A stretch of DNA of 64,000 nucleotides, from contig JAIEPH010000006.1 in assembly GCA_019749805.1 (NCBI GenBank), positions 104,095-168,094 of the forward strand, read 5' to 3'. Each line of letters opens with the position of its first letter. The stretch's first letter is position 1. Positions 21,179 through 29,568 of this stretch are shown here, piece by piece. The notes beneath the pieces were generated by a model. The model did no database searches and was not told the DNA's origin. It saw only the letters and a program-made list of their open reading frames with translations. A program made the position numbers and the translations under genes. Source of the stretch: Mycobacteriaceae bacterium. GTDB taxonomy: Bacteria; Actinomycetota; Actinomycetes; Mycobacteriales; Mycobacteriaceae.

Positions 21179-21916
21179 ATGACGACGATGTGGGGCGCGC
21201 CGCTACACAAGCGGTGGCGGGGTTCGCGGCTGCGCGACCCGCGCCAGGCCAAGTTCCTCACCATGGCCTCGCTGAAATGGGTCATCGCCAATCGGGCCTA
21301 CACGCCGTGGTACCTCGTGCGTTACTGGCGGCTGCTGAAGTTCAAGCTCGCCAATCCGCACATCATCACCCGCGGCATGGTCTTCCTCGGCAAGGGTGTA
21401 GAGATCCAGGCGACGCCGGAGTTGTCGACGATGGAGATCGGTCGCTGGGTGCACATCGGCGACAAGAACACGATCCGCTGCCACGAAGGCTCGCTGCGTT
21501 TCGGCGACAAGGTCGTCCTCGGCAGAGACAACGTGATCAACACTTATCTCGACATCGAACTCGGTGACTCCGTGTTGATGGCCGACTGGGTGTACGTGTG
21601 CGACTTCGACCACCGGATGGACAGCGTCGAGCTGCCGATCAAGGACCAGGGCATCATCAAGGGACCGGTGCGCATCGGGCCCGACACCTGGGTCGCGACC
21701 AAGGTGACGATTCTGCGCAACACGATGATCGGCCGCGGCTGCGTGCTGGGATCGCACGCAGTGGTCAAGGGTGACGTCCCGGACTTCTCGATCGCCGTCG
21801 GCGCACCCGCGAAGGTCGTCAAGAACCGAAAGCTGTCCTGGGAGACCTCGGCCGCCCAGCGCGCCGAGCTTGCCGCCGCTCTGGCCGACATCGAACGCAA
21901 GAAAGCCGCGCGCTAG
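21179..21916 (+). CDS. Left-handed beta-helix acyltransferase of the MGLP cluster (Rv3034c-like)
   Basis: 245 aa. Hexapeptide-repeat turns (for example IGRWVHIGDKNTIRC and IGRGCVLGSHAVVKGDVP) give a left-handed beta-helix like maltose/galactoside O-acetyltransferases. DFDHRM near residue 142 holds the likely catalytic His. In M. tuberculosis Rv3034c is the proposed acetyltransferase for methylglucose lipopolysaccharide, a cytosolic acylated polysaccharide that binds fatty acyl chains. ATG 21179 or 21188 can start it. It is tail-to-tail with the glycosyltransferase, overlapping by four bases. An Rv3033 equivalent, which lies between them in M. tuberculosis, is absent. Confidence 0.87.
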   Translation: MTTMWGAPLHKRWRGSRLRDPRQAKFLTMASLKWVIANRAYTPWYLVRYWRLLKFKLANPHIITRGMVFLGKGVEIQATPELSTMEIGRWVHIGDKNTIRCHEGSLRFGDKVVLGRDNVINTYLDIELGDSVLMADWVYVCDFDHRMDSVELPIKDQGIIKGPVRIGPDTWVATKVTILRNTMIGRGCVLGSHAVVKGDVPDFSIAVGAPAKVVKNRKLSWETSAAQRAELAAALADIERKKAAR

Positions 21917-23154
21917 CGGTCGGGCAGAGCGTGCTCGACGATGGGGCGGCGCCGATGAGGTTCGCGCTCGCCGCGCTTGGCGGCCACGTACACCTGGGCG
22001 GTCTCGTCTGCGACGGTGTGCCAGGCAAAGGCCGCAGTGAGGCGTTCGCGTGCGGCGACCGCCATGCGCTGTGCGTGATCGGGGTGATCGAGCACGGTGC
22101 GTACCGCCGTGGCCAGGCCGGCGACATCGCGCGGGGCGAACGACGTTCCGGTCTGACCGTCGATCACCGCCTCGCCCAGGCCGCCGACCTTAGAAGTCAC
22201 CAAAGGAATACCCGTCGCTGCCGCCTCGAGAGCAACGATGCCGAACGGTTCGTAGTGGCTGGGCAGCACGGCGGCGTCGGCGGTATGCAACAGTCGCACG
22301 AGCCGATCGTGATCTAGATGGCCGACGAACGTTGTGGCCTTGAGCACCTTGTGCTTTCGCGCCTGCTCGACGAGCCACGTCTGCTGCGTGCCGGTGCCCG
22401 CCACCGTCAACGTCGTACCGGGATGGGTGCGCCGGACGCGGGGCATCGCCGCTATCAAGTCGTGGATGCCCTTCTCGTATTCGAGGCGACCCACGAACAC
22501 CAGGTGCGGCGGCCGGCTCCGCGGACGCCGTTTCGCGAACGGCCAACGGGCGGCGTCGATTCCGTTCCGGATGACCCGGGTCTCGGCGAGACCCGGTCCG
22601 AATAATTCGGTAATCTCGTCGCTCATCGATGCCGAACACGTGATCAGCAAGTCAGATTCGTGAACCAGCCACGACTCGACGGCGTGCACCTGTCGGCTGA
22701 TCGCTCCCGAGACCCATCCCGAATGCCTACCAGCCTCGGTGGCATGGATGGTGGAGACGAGGGGGACATCGAAGTGTTCGGCCAGCGCGATCGCGGGATG
22801 CGCGACGAGCCAGTCGTGGGCGTGCACCACATCGGGTCGCCATGGCTTGGCGCGGGAACCCTTGATGGCCAATCCAGTACGGACCATCGCATGGCCCATC
22901 GCCAGCGTCCAGGCCATCATGTCGGTGCCGAAGTCGAACTCGTGCGGATCCTGCGCAGCGGCGACAACCCTTACGCCCTCGGCGATCTCGTCGGTCGACG
23001 GGTGCGTGCTGGGGTCCGTGCCGGACTGACGGCGGCTGAGCACCACGACCTCGTGGCCGGCCTCGGCGAGCGCCGTCGCGAGGTGATGCACGTGCCTGCC
23101 GAGTCCGCCGATCACCACCGGCGGGTACTCCCACGACAGCATCAGGATCTTCAC
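21913..23154 (-). CDS. GT4-family alpha-1,4-glucosyltransferase for methylglucose lipopolysaccharide (Rv3032-like)
   Basis: 413 aa with the glycogen-synthase-like N-terminus WEYPPVVIGGLGRHVHHL (about residues 7-24), HATEAGRHSGW, and the nucleotide-sugar-binding EPFGIVALE (E-x7-E). In M. tuberculosis Rv3032 elongates the alpha-1,4-glucan chain of MGLP and contributes to glycogen. GTG 23154 is chosen because it overlaps the GH57 stop as GTGA and matches the N-terminus of the orthologue; the longer frame from 23211 is not needed. Third gene of the Rv3030-3031-3032 operon. Confidence 0.94.
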   Translation of the reverse strand: MKILMLSWEYPPVVIGGLGRHVHHLATALAEAGHEVVVLSRRQSGTDPSTHPSTDEIAEGVRVVAAAQDPHEFDFGTDMMAWTLAMGHAMVRTGLAIKGSRAKPWRPDVVHAHDWLVAHPAIALAEHFDVPLVSTIHATEAGRHSGWVSGAISRQVHAVESWLVHESDLLITCSASMSDEITELFGPGLAETRVIRNGIDAARWPFAKRRPRSRPPHLVFVGRLEYEKGIHDLIAAMPRVRRTHPGTTLTVAGTGTQQTWLVEQARKHKVLKATTFVGHLDHDRLVRLLHTADAAVLPSHYEPFGIVALEAAATGIPLVTSKVGGLGEAVIDGQTGTSFAPRDVAGLATAVRTVLDHPDHAQRMAVAARERLTAAFAWHTVADETAQVYVAAKRGEREPHRRRPIVEHALPDR

Positions 23155-24794
23155 GGTCGTGGCAGTCTTCGCGCGTCGAGTGCGCCGAACAGGCCGTCCG
23201 CGCGGTTCCATCCGTTGGCGAGTCGTTGAGCGTGGTCCTCGCGGCCCGACGCCATCGCGACGGCGATCTCGCGGGTGGCGTGGGCGTGCAGGTGCGCACG
23301 ATACCGCGCATAATCCGCCGCCGAGTCCTTGCTGACCATGAACGGCCAGTCGCTGGAGACCGTCAGCAGCGTTTCTCGCAGGATCTGGTCGGCGACGAAG
23401 TTACGCGCCGGCGGGGTGTCCGTGTCAGCCAGCGCTTTGTCCACCGTCGTCAGTGCGGTGTCGACCACTTCGCTGTTCAACTGGACGAGGTCGGCCACCT
23501 GCTCGCCGGCCCACACCTGCCAGTCTTTGCCGGAACCCCAAGAGCTTGGCGGCAATTCGACGGGGGAACCCACGAAACCGTCGGCTATGGCGTCGGACAG
23601 GGTGCCGACCCGAACCCCGGCCTCGGGCAGCGCGCGCAACACCCGCTCCAGCCAGACCGGCCCCTCGTACCACCAATGCCCGAACAACTCGGTGTCGAAA
23701 GCCGCGATCACGTGTGCGGGCCTGCCGATCCTCTCGCTCTCGTTGATGAGGCGCTGGCGCACATGCGAGACGAAGTCGGCGACATGACCGTCGACCGCGC
23801 TGTCCGCACGGTCCGGGTCGTACGGCGCCTTCGCGTCGGAATCGACGTTGCGGCCGGTGACCCGTGCCGGTTTCAGGCCCGTCGTGTGGTCGTAGGTGTG
23901 GAAGTCGCGGTACGCGGCGTGGCCGGGATAGCCGGACTTCGGTGACCACACCCGATAGCTCACCTGCAGATCACGGCCGAACGCCACCACATTCGACGAA
24001 GCGACCGGCCGGCCCAACGCGGTGTCCCCGTGCAGCGACGGTCCGTCGACCATGAAATGGCCGACACCCGCTGCGGCGTAGTCGATTTCCATCCCCGGCG
24101 CGTAGGCGCATTCCGGCGCCCAGATCCCGGCGGGCGTATGGGCGAACCGCTGCTGTGCGTCGGCGAGTCCCTCCCTCAGGGCGAACTCGCGCAGTCGCGT
24201 ATTCAACAGCGGTTGGAAGGGATGCGACAGCGGTCCGCCGAGCAGTTCGATGGCCTCGGCGTCGATCAGCTCGCGCAACAGCGGGCTGCCGCCGTGTGCC
24301 CACAGTGTCGAGAAGTCGTCGAGTGCGCGCTCGGCGTCGGCGCGCTCGCGAACACCGAACTGCCGGAGCGGATCACCGAGAGTGGTCGCTTCGAGTGCGC
24401 GCAAGCCCCAGTTGGCGAGCCAGTGGTTCATCCCTGTCAGGCAGTAGGGGTCGTCGAGCTGGGCGGTCACCACCGGGGTCATGCCCAGGGTCACCAGGTG
24501 GCGGCGGTCCTCGGCGGCGAGCCTGCGAAGGACGCGCATCAAGGGGACGTAGGAGGCCGCCCACGATTGGTAGAGCCACTCCTCGCCGACGGGCCAGCGT
24601 CCGTGATGGGCGAGCCATGGCAGGTGCGTGTGGAGAACGAGTGTGAAGAGGCCCGGAGCCGGAGGGCCGGCGACATTGGACCGGGGAGCCGGAGGGCCGG
24701 CGACATTGGACCGGGGAGCCGGAGGGCCGGCGACATTGGACCGGGGAGCCGGAGGGCCGGCGACATTGGACCGGGGAGCCGGAGGGCTCGTCAC
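23151..24794 (-). CDS. GH57 glycoside hydrolase / branching-type enzyme (Rv3031-like) with N-terminal repeats
   Basis: 547 aa. The GH57 barrel begins at about residue 48 with HTHLPW (55-60); the catalytic nucleophile is Glu228 in IWAPECAY and the acid is Asp367 in AFDTELFGHWW. The enzyme is thought to trim or branch the glucan precursor of methylglucose lipopolysaccharide. Residues 4-43 are four perfect copies of PPAPRSNVAG encoded by a 30-bp tandem repeat; the orthologue recalled from M. tuberculosis has only a short Ser/Thr/Pro leader there. The GTG start at 24794 overlaps the methyltransferase stop (GTGA), and its stop overlaps the next gene the same way. Confidence 0.93.
   Translation of the reverse strand: MTSPPAPRSNVAGPPAPRSNVAGPPAPRSNVAGPPAPRSNVAGPPAPGLFTLVLHTHLPWLAHHGRWPVGEEWLYQSWAASYVPLMRVLRRLAAEDRRHLVTLGMTPVVTAQLDDPYCLTGMNHWLANWGLRALEATTLGDPLRQFGVRERADAERALDDFSTLWAHGGSPLLRELIDAEAIELLGGPLSHPFQPLLNTRLREFALREGLADAQQRFAHTPAGIWAPECAYAPGMEIDYAAAGVGHFMVDGPSLHGDTALGRPVASSNVVAFGRDLQVSYRVWSPKSGYPGHAAYRDFHTYDHTTGLKPARVTGRNVDSDAKAPYDPDRADSAVDGHVADFVSHVRQRLINESERIGRPAHVIAAFDTELFGHWWYEGPVWLERVLRALPEAGVRVGTLSDAIADGFVGSPVELPPSSWGSGKDWQVWAGEQVADLVQLNSEVVDTALTTVDKALADTDTPPARNFVADQILRETLLTVSSDWPFMVSKDSAADYARYRAHLHAHATREIAVAMASGREDHAQRLANGWNRADGLFGALDARRLPRP
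24655..24787 (-). repeat. 30-bp in-frame minisatellite, four full copies plus 13 bases
   Basis: Perfect copies occupy 24655-24684, 24685-24714, 24715-24744 and 24745-24774, followed by a partial copy to 24787. Each adds the ten residues PPAPRSNVAG to the start of the GH57 enzyme, so copy number can change without loss of frame. The units are identical at the DNA level, which suggests recent expansion by slippage or unequal exchange. Confidence 0.97.
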
Positions 24795-25561
24795 GGTCGC
24801 ACCGCGATCGCGACCAGGTCCAGGCTGCCGTCGATGTCTTTCTCGGTCGCGTCGAGCAAATCGAAGTCGTCAGTCGTCACCGATGCGACGTCGTCGAGGA
24901 GTTCGGTGGGCCACGGCGCGTCGGCGAGTGCACGCGCGATCTGGGCGTCGATGATCGATCCACCGTGGCGGTCGTCGAGCTCGATCAGCCTAGGTCCGTG
25001 GAACACGCCCAGCATCGACTCCACCGAAAAGCCCTCGCCGGAGAGGAGTTCCGACAACTCGGCGGCGTTGAGTTCCCGAGTGTGGAACGGGTTGATCGGG
25101 GTGTCGCGGCCGGGGGAGAAGGTGATCCGGTTTGGTGTCGACATCAACAGCACTCCGCCGGGGCGCAGCACGCGCAGGCATTCCGCAACGAATTGCCCTT
25201 GATCCCAGAGATGTTCGATCACCTGGAAGTTGACCACCACGTCCACCGCTGCGTCAGCAAGCGGGAGCTCAGCCAGGTTTCCCTGGCGCATGTCGACCCG
25301 CGGATACCGGGCGCGGACGTGCGCGACAGCGGAGTCGTCGTAGTCGAGGCCGATGACTGTGTTCGCGACATCGGCGATCAGATCGGCGCCGTAGCCCTCG
25401 CCGCAGCCGGCTTCGAGTACGTCGCGATCCGCGCAAAGACTGGCCAGCCGTTCATAGACGACCTCATGGCGGCGGAACCAGTAGTTCTCCTCCGCGAGGC
25501 CCGGAACCGTGCGTTCGCCGGTCAAGGGCAGGTCCGGACCATCGGTGACGAATGCGCTCAT
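24791..25561 (-). CDS. SAM-dependent methyltransferase of the MGLP cluster (Rv3030-like)
   Basis: 256 aa with motif I VLEAGCGEGYGADL (about 48-61), the acidic loop VIGLDYDDSAVAHV, and NFQVIEHLWDQGQFV typical of Methyltransf_11 enzymes; TPNRITFSPGRDTPINPFHT is conserved with Rv3030. The family is assigned to sugar O-methylation of methylglucose lipopolysaccharide. ATG 25561 is preferred because conservation starts near LTGERTVPG; GTG codons at 25606 and 25591 would add 10-15 residues. It is the first gene of the operon with the GH57 and GT4 enzymes and is divergent from etfB. Confidence 0.88.
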   Translation of the reverse strand: MSAFVTDGPDLPLTGERTVPGLAEENYWFRRHEVVYERLASLCADRDVLEAGCGEGYGADLIADVANTVIGLDYDDSAVAHVRARYPRVDMRQGNLAELPLADAAVDVVVNFQVIEHLWDQGQFVAECLRVLRPGGVLLMSTPNRITFSPGRDTPINPFHTRELNAAELSELLSGEGFSVESMLGVFHGPRLIELDDRHGGSIIDAQIARALADAPWPTELLDDVASVTTDDFDLLDATEKDIDGSLDLVAIAVRP

Positions 25562-25668
25562 TGGAAGGCAGGCTAACGTGAAACGGCTCACTGGCGAACT
25601 GTTCACCGCCTACGTGCTGCTAGAACACAAACTTCGACCAGCTATGGTGTTCCTGCGAACCACCAAAA

Positions 25669-25684
25669 GTTACCCGCGAGTAAC
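25669..25684. promoter_or_regulatory. 16-bp near-perfect palindrome between the MGLP operon and etfB
   Basis: GTTACCCGCGAGTAAC is symmetrical at 7 of 8 base pairs. It lies about 20 bases downstream of a candidate -10 TATGGT (25643-25648) and 73 bases before the etfB start. The form fits an operator for a TetR-type regulator. As etfBA receives electrons from acyl-CoA dehydrogenases, a fatty-acid-responsive regulator is a reasonable but unproven guess. Confidence 0.5.
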
Positions 25685-25756
25685 ATGATGGTGATTGCTT
25701 GAAACGTGGTATTGCGGGCCGGTCATCGGCCCCTTCGAGGAGGACGAACCAGACTC

Positions 25757-26551
25757 ATGACGAATATCGTGGTCCTGATCAAACAGGTCCCTGACACCTG
25801 GTCGGAGCGCAAGCTGTCCGACGGCGATTTCACTCTCGACCGTGAGGCGGCCGACGCCGTGCTCGACGAGATCAACGAGCGCGCCGTCGAGGAGGCGCTG
25901 CTGATCAAGGAGCGAGAAGGTGACGCGGGCGGAACTGTGACAGTGCTCACAGCCGGACCGGAGCGGGCGACCGAGGCAATTCGCAAGGCGCTGTCGATGG
26001 GCGCCGATAAGGCGGTGCACCTCGTGGACGAGGGCATGCACGGATCCGACATGGTGCAGACCGGGTGGGCCCTTGCCCGCGCGCTGGGCACGGTCGAAGG
26101 CACGGAACTGGTCATCGCCGGTAATGAGGCGACCGACGGCGTCGGCGGCGCGGTGCCCGCGATCGTGGCCGAGTACTTGGGCCTGCCGCAGCTCACCCAC
26201 CTGCGCAAGGTGACGGTCGAGGGCGGCAAGGTCACCGGCGAGCGCGAGACCGACGACGGTGTCTTCACCGTCGAGGCGTCGTTGCCCGCCGTGGTCAGCG
26301 TGAACGAGAAGATCAACGAGCCGCGCTTCCCGTCCTTCAAGGGCATCATGGCCGCGAAGAAGAAGGAAGTCACGACGCTGACGCTGGCTGAGATCGGTGT
26401 CGAGGCCGACGAGGTGGGCGTTGCCAACGCCGGTACGAAGGTGAACTCGTCGACCCCGAAGCCGCCGAAGACCGCGGGCGAGAAGGTCACCGACGAAGGC
26501 GAAGGTGGCGCGAAGGTTGCCGAGTACCTCGTCGCTCAGAAGATCATCTGA
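25757..26551 (+). CDS. etfB: Electron transfer flavoprotein beta subunit
   Basis: 264 aa, starting MTNIVVLIKQVPDTW. Together with EtfA it forms the soluble FAD/AMP heterodimer that takes electrons from acyl-CoA dehydrogenases and passes them to the membrane quinone oxidoreductase. The conserved beta-subunit signature around AGNEATDGVGGAVPAIVAEYLGLPQLTHL is intact, and the AMP-binding region is present. GAGGAGGA lies 12 bases before ATG 25757. Orthologue of fixA (Rv3029c). etfA follows after 55 bases and a shared terminator closes the pair. Confidence 0.97.
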   Translation: MTNIVVLIKQVPDTWSERKLSDGDFTLDREAADAVLDEINERAVEEALLIKEREGDAGGTVTVLTAGPERATEAIRKALSMGADKAVHLVDEGMHGSDMVQTGWALARALGTVEGTELVIAGNEATDGVGGAVPAIVAEYLGLPQLTHLRKVTVEGGKVTGERETDDGVFTVEASLPAVVSVNEKINEPRFPSFKGIMAAKKKEVTTLTLAEIGVEADEVGVANAGTKVNSSTPKPPKTAGEKVTDEGEGGAKVAEYLVAQKII

Positions 26552-26606
26552 GCAGAACATCCCGAATTTCCTCGCCGAATAGAACCTAGAAAGACATCGA
26601 AGACCC

Positions 26607-27563
26607 ATGGCTGAAGTACTTGTGCTCGTCGAGCACGCTGAAGGTGCCCCGAAGAAGGTCACCGCCGAACTGATCACCGCCGCACGTAAATTGGGCGAGC
26701 CCGCCGCCGTTGTGGTGGGCAAGCCGGGCACGGCCGAAGGACTGACCGACGCCCTCAAAGCCGCCGGTGCGGCCAAGATCTATGTCGCCGAATCCGATGA
26801 CGCCGAGAACTACCTCATCACCCCGTACGTGGATGTGCTGGCCTCGCTCGTCGAGTCCGCCAGCCCGGCCGGTGTGGTGCTGGCCGCGTCCGCGGACGGC
26901 AAGGAGATCGGGGGCCGGCTGGCCGCGCGCATCGGCGCGGGTGTGCTGACCGATGTCGTGGAGGTCCAGGAGGGCGGCAAGGCCATCCACTCCATCTTCG
27001 GTGGCGCGTACACCGTCGAGGCCGAGTCCACCGGCGAGCTGGCCGTGATCACCGTGCGGCCCGGTGCCATTGACGCCGAACCCGTCGACGGTGCGGGCGA
27101 GGTCGTCAGCGTCGAGGTTCCGGCGCAGGCCGAGAATGCCACGAAGATCACCAAGCGCGAACCGGCCGTGGCCGGCGACCGCCCGGAGCTCACCGAGGCC
27201 ACGGTCGTGGTGTCGGGCGGCCGTGGTGTCGGCAGCGCCGAGAACTTCAATGTGGTCGAGGAGTTGGCCGACTCGCTCGGCGCCGCGGTCGGCGCGTCGC
27301 GTGCCGCGGTCGACTCCGGCTACTACCCGGGCCAGTTCCAGGTGGGCCAGACCGGCAAGACCGTGTCTCCGCAGCTGTACATCGCGTTGGGCATCTCGGG
27401 AGCGATCCAGCACCGGGCGGGTATGCAGACGTCAAAGACGATCATTGCGGTGAACAAGGACGAAGAGGCGCCGATCTTCGAGATCGCCGACCTCGGCATC
27501 GTCGGCGACCTGTTCAAGGTCGCGCCGCAGCTGACCGAGAAGGTCAAGGCTCGCAAGGGCTGA
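26607..27563 (+). CDS. etfA: Electron transfer flavoprotein alpha subunit
   Basis: 318 aa. The N-terminal half is the Rossmann-like domain shared with EtfB; the C-terminal FAD domain shows [20 protein letters not shown] (about 248-267), [17 protein letters not shown] and [15 protein letters not shown]. It holds the redox-active FAD of the heterodimer. Orthologue of fixB (Rv3028c). ATG 26607 is the only sensible start. An unusually strong hairpin terminator begins 16 bases after the stop. Confidence 0.97.
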   Translation: MAEVLVLVEHAEGAPKKVTAELITAARKLGEPAAVVVGKPGTAEGLTDALKAAGAAKIYVAESDDAENYLITPYVDVLASLVESASPAGVVLAASADGKEIGGRLAARIGAGVLTDVVEVQEGGKAIHSIFGGAYTVEAESTGELAVITVRPGAIDAEPVDGAGEVVSVEVPAQAENATKITKREPAVAGDRPELTEATVVVSGGRGVGSAENFNVVEELADSLGAAVGASRAAVDSGYYPGQFQVGQTGKTVSPQLYIALGISGAIQHRAGMQTSKTIIAVNKDEEAPIFEIADLGIVGDLFKVAPQLTEKVKARKG

Positions 27564-27578
27564 TTCAGTAAATCTCCG

Positions 27579-27614
27579 CAAAACCCCCGACACTCAGTGT
27601 TCGGGGGTTTTGCG
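27579..27614 (+). terminator. Intrinsic terminator after etfBA
   Basis: GCAAAACCCCCG (27579-27590) pairs perfectly with CGGGGGTTTTGC (27603-27614). The stem continues after one bulged T into ACAC/GTGT around the loop TCA. The T-run is inside the 3' arm and the A-run inside the 5' arm, so it should also stop transcription from the other side. Confidence 0.9.
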
Positions 27615-27721
27615 TTTGCCGTCGCCTACGGATTTCAAGTGTTCGCTTCACGGCCGGCGGTGTCAGGCTGGTGTTGTGGCCGATTCTGTCAGCGCGTTCG
27701 CCATCCCGGGCCGCCCCGAAA

Positions 27722-27737
27722 TGTGTGTTTTTGCACA
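27722..27737. promoter_or_regulatory. CRP-like site (TGTG-N8-CACA)
   Basis: TGTGTGTTTTTGCACA has the TGTG and CACA outer half-sites at the 8-base spacing of CRP sites, but lacks the inner A and T. It lies 88 bases upstream of the GNAT acyltransferase start. Mycobacterial CRP (Rv3676-type) binding is possible. The rest of the 262-base gap between etfA and this gene, beyond the terminator, shows nothing else I can name. Confidence 0.35.
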
Positions 27738-27824
27738 CAGATGCGCCCAACTCGTCACCTAGCGCTCACGGACACGTCACGCGCCCGATGCCGTCCGGAG
27801 ATGCAACCACGCGACCGTTCAGCC

Positions 27825-28685
27825 ATGAGCAGAGCGTCTGTCCTCATCGCCCCTGACGACATCGACACCCGCGCGGCATCCGCCTCCTCACTGCCGCGCT
27901 ACACCTTGTTGCTGTCCGCCGACCCCGCGCTCATCGAATCCGCGCAGCGTCTCCGTCACGACGTGTTCACCTCCGAGCCCGGATTTGCGCTCATCGGCGC
28001 CGACCCGGAATTTCAGGCCGGCCTGGACGCCGATGGCTTCGACGACCACTGCGACCATCTGCTGGTTCGCGAGGACAACTCCGGCGAAATCGTCGGCTGT
28101 TACCGGATGCTGCCGCCGCCCGGCGCCATCGCCGCCGGAGGCCTTTACACCGCAACCGAATTCGACGTCCGGGGCCTCGACGCTCTGCGGCCCTCACTGG
28201 TCGAGATGGGCCGCGCCGTGGTCCGCGAGGATCACCGCAACGGCGGCGTGGTGCTGCTGATGTGGGCAGGTATCTTGGCCTACCTGGACCGCTGTGGCTA
28301 CGACTACGTGGCCGGCTGCGTATCGGTGGCGGTCGCCGGTGCTCAGGACGGCGCGCCCGGCAGCCAGATCCGGGGGGTGCGCGATTTCGTCCGCCGGCGC
28401 CACGCCGCTCCGGCCGAATACACGGTGTATCCGTACCGCCCTGTGACGGTCGACGGTAGGGGCCTGGACGACATCGATGCGCCCGCCCGGGTGTCCATAC
28501 CGCCGCTGATGCGGGGCTATCTCCGGCTTGGCGCGCAGGTCTGCGGCGATCCGGCCCACGACCCGGACTTCGGCGTCGGCGACTTCCCGGCGCTGCTGGA
28601 CAAACGCCGGGCCGACATCCGGTATCTCAGACGCTTGAGATCGGTGGGTGCGGCGAGCGCGATGGCAGAGGGGATGACGTCATGA
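27825..28685 (+). CDS. GNAT-fold N-acyltransferase, OlsB/hemolysin-like (Rv3027c-like)
   Basis: 286 aa. The sequence LRHDVFTSEPGF (about 45-56), CYRMLPP and VEMGRAVVREDHRNGGVVLLMWAGI follow the Acetyltransf_5 family, whose best-known member OlsB puts a 3-hydroxyacyl chain on ornithine. The gene pairs by ATGA overlap with a PlsC-type O-acyltransferase, the same pairing as olsB-olsA of ornithine-lipid synthesis. Lipid product and acceptor are therefore inferred, not shown. ATG 27825 is chosen because sequence upstream is not protein-like. Rv3027c holds the same position. Confidence 0.83.
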   Translation: MSRASVLIAPDDIDTRAASASSLPRYTLLLSADPALIESAQRLRHDVFTSEPGFALIGADPEFQAGLDADGFDDHCDHLLVREDNSGEIVGCYRMLPPPGAIAAGGLYTATEFDVRGLDALRPSLVEMGRAVVREDHRNGGVVLLMWAGILAYLDRCGYDYVAGCVSVAVAGAQDGAPGSQIRGVRDFVRRRHAAPAEYTVYPYRPVTVDGRGLDDIDAPARVSIPPLMRGYLRLGAQVCGDPAHDPDFGVGDFPALLDKRRADIRYLRRLRSVGAASAMAEGMTS

Positions 28686-29521
28686 GCGCCGACAGCCCCT
28701 GGCTGCCGCGCGCTACGTGCGACGCCAGCTGCGTAGCTGCGACAGAGGCGCCCGCCGGCCAGCGGGTGATCGTCGCGTGGCGCGTCGCGATACGCGCCAC
28801 CTTCGCGTTCCTGCTTCTGGCCGCGGTTCCGCTGCTCGCCATTCCGGTGCCGGGTCGCTCCCATGTGCAGCGAAGCTATTGCCGGCTGATGCTGCGCTGT
28901 CTGGGTTTGCGAATCACGGTGTCCGGCGGGCCAATTCGAAATCTGCAGGGCGTGCTGGTGGTCAGCGGCCATGTGTCGTGGGTCGACATCTTCGCGATCG
29001 GCTCCGTCCTGCCGGGCCGGTTCGTCGCCAAGTCCGAGATGATCAACTGGCCCGGGCTCGGGTTCCTGGCTCGGCTGATGAAGGTGATCCCGATCGACCG
29101 GGACAACCTGCGGCGCCTGCCCGACGTTGTTTCCACGATCGCCGCGCGATTGCAGGCCGGACAGACGGTCGTCGCGTTTCCCGAGGGCACGACCTGGTGC
29201 GGCGTGGCGTACGGCCGGTTCCGGCCTGCGATGTTCCAGGCCGCGGTGGACGCGGGCAGGCCGGTTCAACCGCTGCGGCTGAGCTACCACGGTCGCAACG
29301 GCCAGCCGTCGACCATCGCCGCCTATGTCGGTGAAGACACGCTGCTTGCGTCCATCAAACGGCTCATCACCGCACAGCGCACCGTCGTACGGGTGCACGT
29401 CGAATCTCTGCAGTTGCCGGGCACCGATCGCCGGGACCTGGCCAACCGCTGCGAATCGGCCGTGCGTGGGGACGCAACGCGTGCGGCACGCCGCGGACAG
29501 GGTCACGCCTTGGTGGCCTGA
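28682..29521 (+). CDS. PlsC-type 1-acyl-glycerol/lyso-lipid O-acyltransferase (Rv3026c-like)
   Basis: 279 aa with one N-terminal membrane segment (about 36-56: [19 protein letters not shown]). The catalytic H-x4-D is GHVSWVD (about 97-103), and FPEGTTW (about 165-171) is the acyl-acceptor motif. It transfers an acyl chain to a lyso-lipid. The ATG overlaps the stop of the GNAT acyltransferase, so the two are translated together; this supports an ornithine-lipid-like pathway, though a phospholipid acceptor is equally allowed by the family. Confidence 0.87.
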   Translation: MSADSPWLPRATCDASCVAATEAPAGQRVIVAWRVAIRATFAFLLLAAVPLLAIPVPGRSHVQRSYCRLMLRCLGLRITVSGGPIRNLQGVLVVSGHVSWVDIFAIGSVLPGRFVAKSEMINWPGLGFLARLMKVIPIDRDNLRRLPDVVSTIAARLQAGQTVVAFPEGTTWCGVAYGRFRPAMFQAAVDAGRPVQPLRLSYHGRNGQPSTIAAYVGEDTLLASIKRLITAQRTVVRVHVESLQLPGTDRRDLANRCESAVRGDATRAARRGQGHALVA

Positions 29522-29568
29522 CCACGGGATCTGGCCGGCCGGTCAGAGGCCGCTACCATGGAACGGCT

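Noticed and set aside
24655..24787. Tandem 30-bp repeats considered as a CRISPR array
   Set aside because: The copies are directly adjacent with no spacers and are read in frame as part of the GH57 protein.
27615..27824. Extension of the GNAT acyltransferase upstream to 27597
   Set aside because: The extra 76 residues overlap the terminator and are not protein-like; homology begins after ATG 27825.
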